Origin: Bacteroidales bacterium UBA3290
GTDB lineage: Bacteria; Bacteroidota; Bacteroidia; Bacteroidales; UBA932
Length of the DNA: 7,168 nucleotides
Assembly (NCBI GenBank): GCA_002361615.1
Contig: DETK01000035.1
Location: 14,555 to 21,722, forward strand
Direction: 5' to 3'
Both the position numbers and the translations under genes were made by a program. Numbering within the stretch: the stretch's first letter is position 1; each line of letters starts with the position of its first letter. The notes under the pieces are model-generated. The model saw only the letters and a program-made list of their open reading frames with translations, was not told where the DNA came from and made no database searches. Shown here piece after piece: positions 5,891 through 7,168 of this stretch.

Positions 5891-5909
5891 CCCCGGAATT
5901 TGGCCGGGG
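5891..5909 (+). promoter_or_regulatory. GC-rich hairpin in the hflX leader
   Basis: CCCCGG (5891-5896) pairs perfectly with CCGGGG (5904-5909) around a 7-base loop. It lies between the predicted transcript start and the ATG, ending 10 bases before the start codon where a ribosome would load. No Shine-Dalgarno sequence is present. It may influence translation of hflX, but no T-run follows, so it is not a terminator. Confidence 0.5.
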
Positions 5910-5919
5910 GAATCATTCC

Positions 5920-7137
5920 ATGTACGAAACCGTTGATACACGCATACCCTCTGCCGTCTTCGTGGCGCTGATCACGCGCCAGCAGGACGAGACGCAGGTC
6001 AAGGAATATCTCGACGAACTGCAGTTCCTGGCCATGACGGCCGGAGTGGAAGGGGAACAGCGCTTCACCCAGCGCCTCGACCATCCCGACTCGCGCACGT
6101 ATATCGGATCGGGCAAACTGCAGGAAATCAAGAGTTTCGTCCGGGAGCACGAGATTGACTACGTGCTCTTCGACGACGAGCTTACGCCTTCGCAGATGCG
6201 CAATGTGGAGCGCGAGATCAACGAGCACTGGCCCGACCATCACTGCAGCGTCGTGGACCGCACGGGCCTGATTCTCGACATTTTCGCCGACCGGGCGCAG
6301 ACCGCGTACGCGAAGACCCAGGTCGAGCTCGCGCAATACCAGTATCTCTACCCGCGCCTGACCGGTATGTGGACGCACCTCGAGCGGCAGCGCGGCGGCA
6401 AAGGGGGTCTCAACATGCGCGGTCCGGGTGAAAGTCAGCTGGAGACCGACCGCCGCATCGTCCTCGACAAGATCACCCGGCTCAAGGACCAGCTTCGCAA
6501 GATCGACCGTCAGATGGCCTCGCAGCGCTCGAACCGCGGCCAGATGGTGCGCATCTCGCTGGTAGGCTACACCAATGTGGGCAAGAGCACGATCATGAAC
6601 CTGCTCTCCAAGAGCGACGTCTTTGCCGAAAACAAACTTTTCGCGACGCTCGACACCACGGTCCGCAAGGTCGTGATCGAGAACGTACCGTTCCTGCTCA
6701 GCGACACGGTAGGCTTCATCCGCAAGCTCCCCACACAGCTCGTGGAGTCGTTCAAGAGCACGCTCGACGAGGTGCGCGAAGCCGACATCCTGATGCACGT
6801 CGTGGACATCTCGCATCCCAATTTCGAAGATCAGATCCGGGTCGTAAGCCAGACGCTCAAGGACATCGGGGCGCAGGACAAGCCCGTGTACATGGTGTTC
6901 AACAAGATTGACGCCTACCGCTACGAGCCCTACGACGAGTTCTCGCTGCAGGAGAAAACGGAAAAGAATTACACGTTGGAAGAGCTCAAAAACAGCTGGA
7001 TTTCCAAGGAACACACGCCGTGCATCTTCCTCTCCGCCAAGGAGAAAATCGGTGTCGACAAGCTTCGAAACGACCTCTACAAGATGGTCGCCGAAATCCA
7101 CGCCGGCCGCTACCCGTTCAACAACTTTCTCTGGTAA
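5920..7137 (+). CDS. hflX: Ribosome-associated GTPase HflX
   Basis: HflX is a cytosolic GTPase that binds the 50S subunit and splits stalled or stressed ribosomes. The 405-residue product has the HflX N-terminal domain (about 11-155), including the SRTYIGSGKLQEI segment (58-70). The family hallmark GGKGGLNMRGPGESQLETDRR follows at 159-179, then a coiled linker (180-205) rich in Lys, Arg and Gln. The G domain has G1 GYTNVGKS (216-223), the switch I region FATLDTT (241-247), G3 DTVGF (262-266), G4 NKID (328-331) and G5 SAK (372-374). Length is normal. The reading frame is open further upstream to 5731, but that part only mirrors the peptidase gene on the other strand. MYETVDTRIPSAVFVAL at 5920 is the natural start, downstream of the -7 box. 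Confidence 0.95.
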   Translation: MYETVDTRIPSAVFVALITRQQDETQVKEYLDELQFLAMTAGVEGEQRFTQRLDHPDSRTYIGSGKLQEIKSFVREHEIDYVLFDDELTPSQMRNVEREINEHWPDHHCSVVDRTGLILDIFADRAQTAYAKTQVELAQYQYLYPRLTGMWTHLERQRGGKGGLNMRGPGESQLETDRRIVLDKITRLKDQLRKIDRQMASQRSNRGQMVRISLVGYTNVGKSTIMNLLSKSDVFAENKLFATLDTTVRKVVIENVPFLLSDTVGFIRKLPTQLVESFKSTLDEVREADILMHVVDISHPNFEDQIRVVSQTLKDIGAQDKPVYMVFNKIDAYRYEPYDEFSLQEKTEKNYTLEELKNSWISKEHTPCIFLSAKEKIGVDKLRNDLYKMVAEIHAGRYPFNNFLW

Positions 7138-7168
7138 CAGCCCATAGCAAAAGCATATTCTGTTTTTA

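Noticed and set aside
5731..5919. 63-codon upstream extension of hflX
   Set aside because: It mirrors the N-terminal coding part of the peptidase gene on the other strand, crosses the -7 box at 5873-5880, and HflX homology starts only after 5920.
5848..7101. 417-codon minus-strand open frame
   Set aside because: It is the mirror of hflX, with the Val/Leu/Asp/His-rich composition of an antisense frame and no recognisable domain.
7138..7168. Terminator or new gene after hflX
   Set aside because: Only 31 bases remain and no stem or start signal is visible.

Overview
The window looks like chromosomal DNA from a GC-rich member of the Bacteroidota, most likely the order Bacteroidales. Four things point there: promoter elements of the TAnnTTTG type in front of most genes, little Shine-Dalgarno signal, a TonB-family protein standing alone without exbB/exbD beside it, and ortholog sequences of Bacteroidota flavour. 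The genus cannot be read from the sequence. All six protein genes are core or common household genes; no phage, plasmid or defence genes are present.

Layout. Bases 1-89 hold a repeat element. Bases 91-2611 form a minus-strand pair, ybeY then mnmG, separated by 4 bp; they act in rRNA maturation and tRNA wobble-uridine modification. Divergent from them is mdh (2679-3626, plus), an NAD-dependent malate dehydrogenase. A TonB-family energy transducer (3778-4470, plus) follows and ends at a clear intrinsic terminator. The convergent gap after it carries a long, nearly perfect inverted repeat with an internal hairpin. A minus-strand secreted P1-family (DmpA-like, S58) peptidase occupies 4698-5843. 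Divergent from it is hflX (5920-7137, plus), a ribosome-associated GTPase. The last 31 bases hold nothing recognisable.

The most unusual feature is a repeat family tied to mnmG. An element of about 89 bp lies just past the mnmG stop codon. A second copy, 91% identical, sits in frame inside the mnmG coding region, next to a 25-bp fragment of a third. Together they appear to add roughly 60 residues to the C-terminal part of an otherwise intact MnmG. Each full copy carries a perfect 14-bp palindrome that matches the chromosomal parS (ParB-binding) consensus at 15 of 16 positions, plus a GC-rich hairpin. The minus strand of both full copies is free of stop codons in all three frames, so an in-frame insertion would be tolerated. 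The arrangement recalls the palindromic elements found inside Rickettsia proteins, here combined with a parS-like site.
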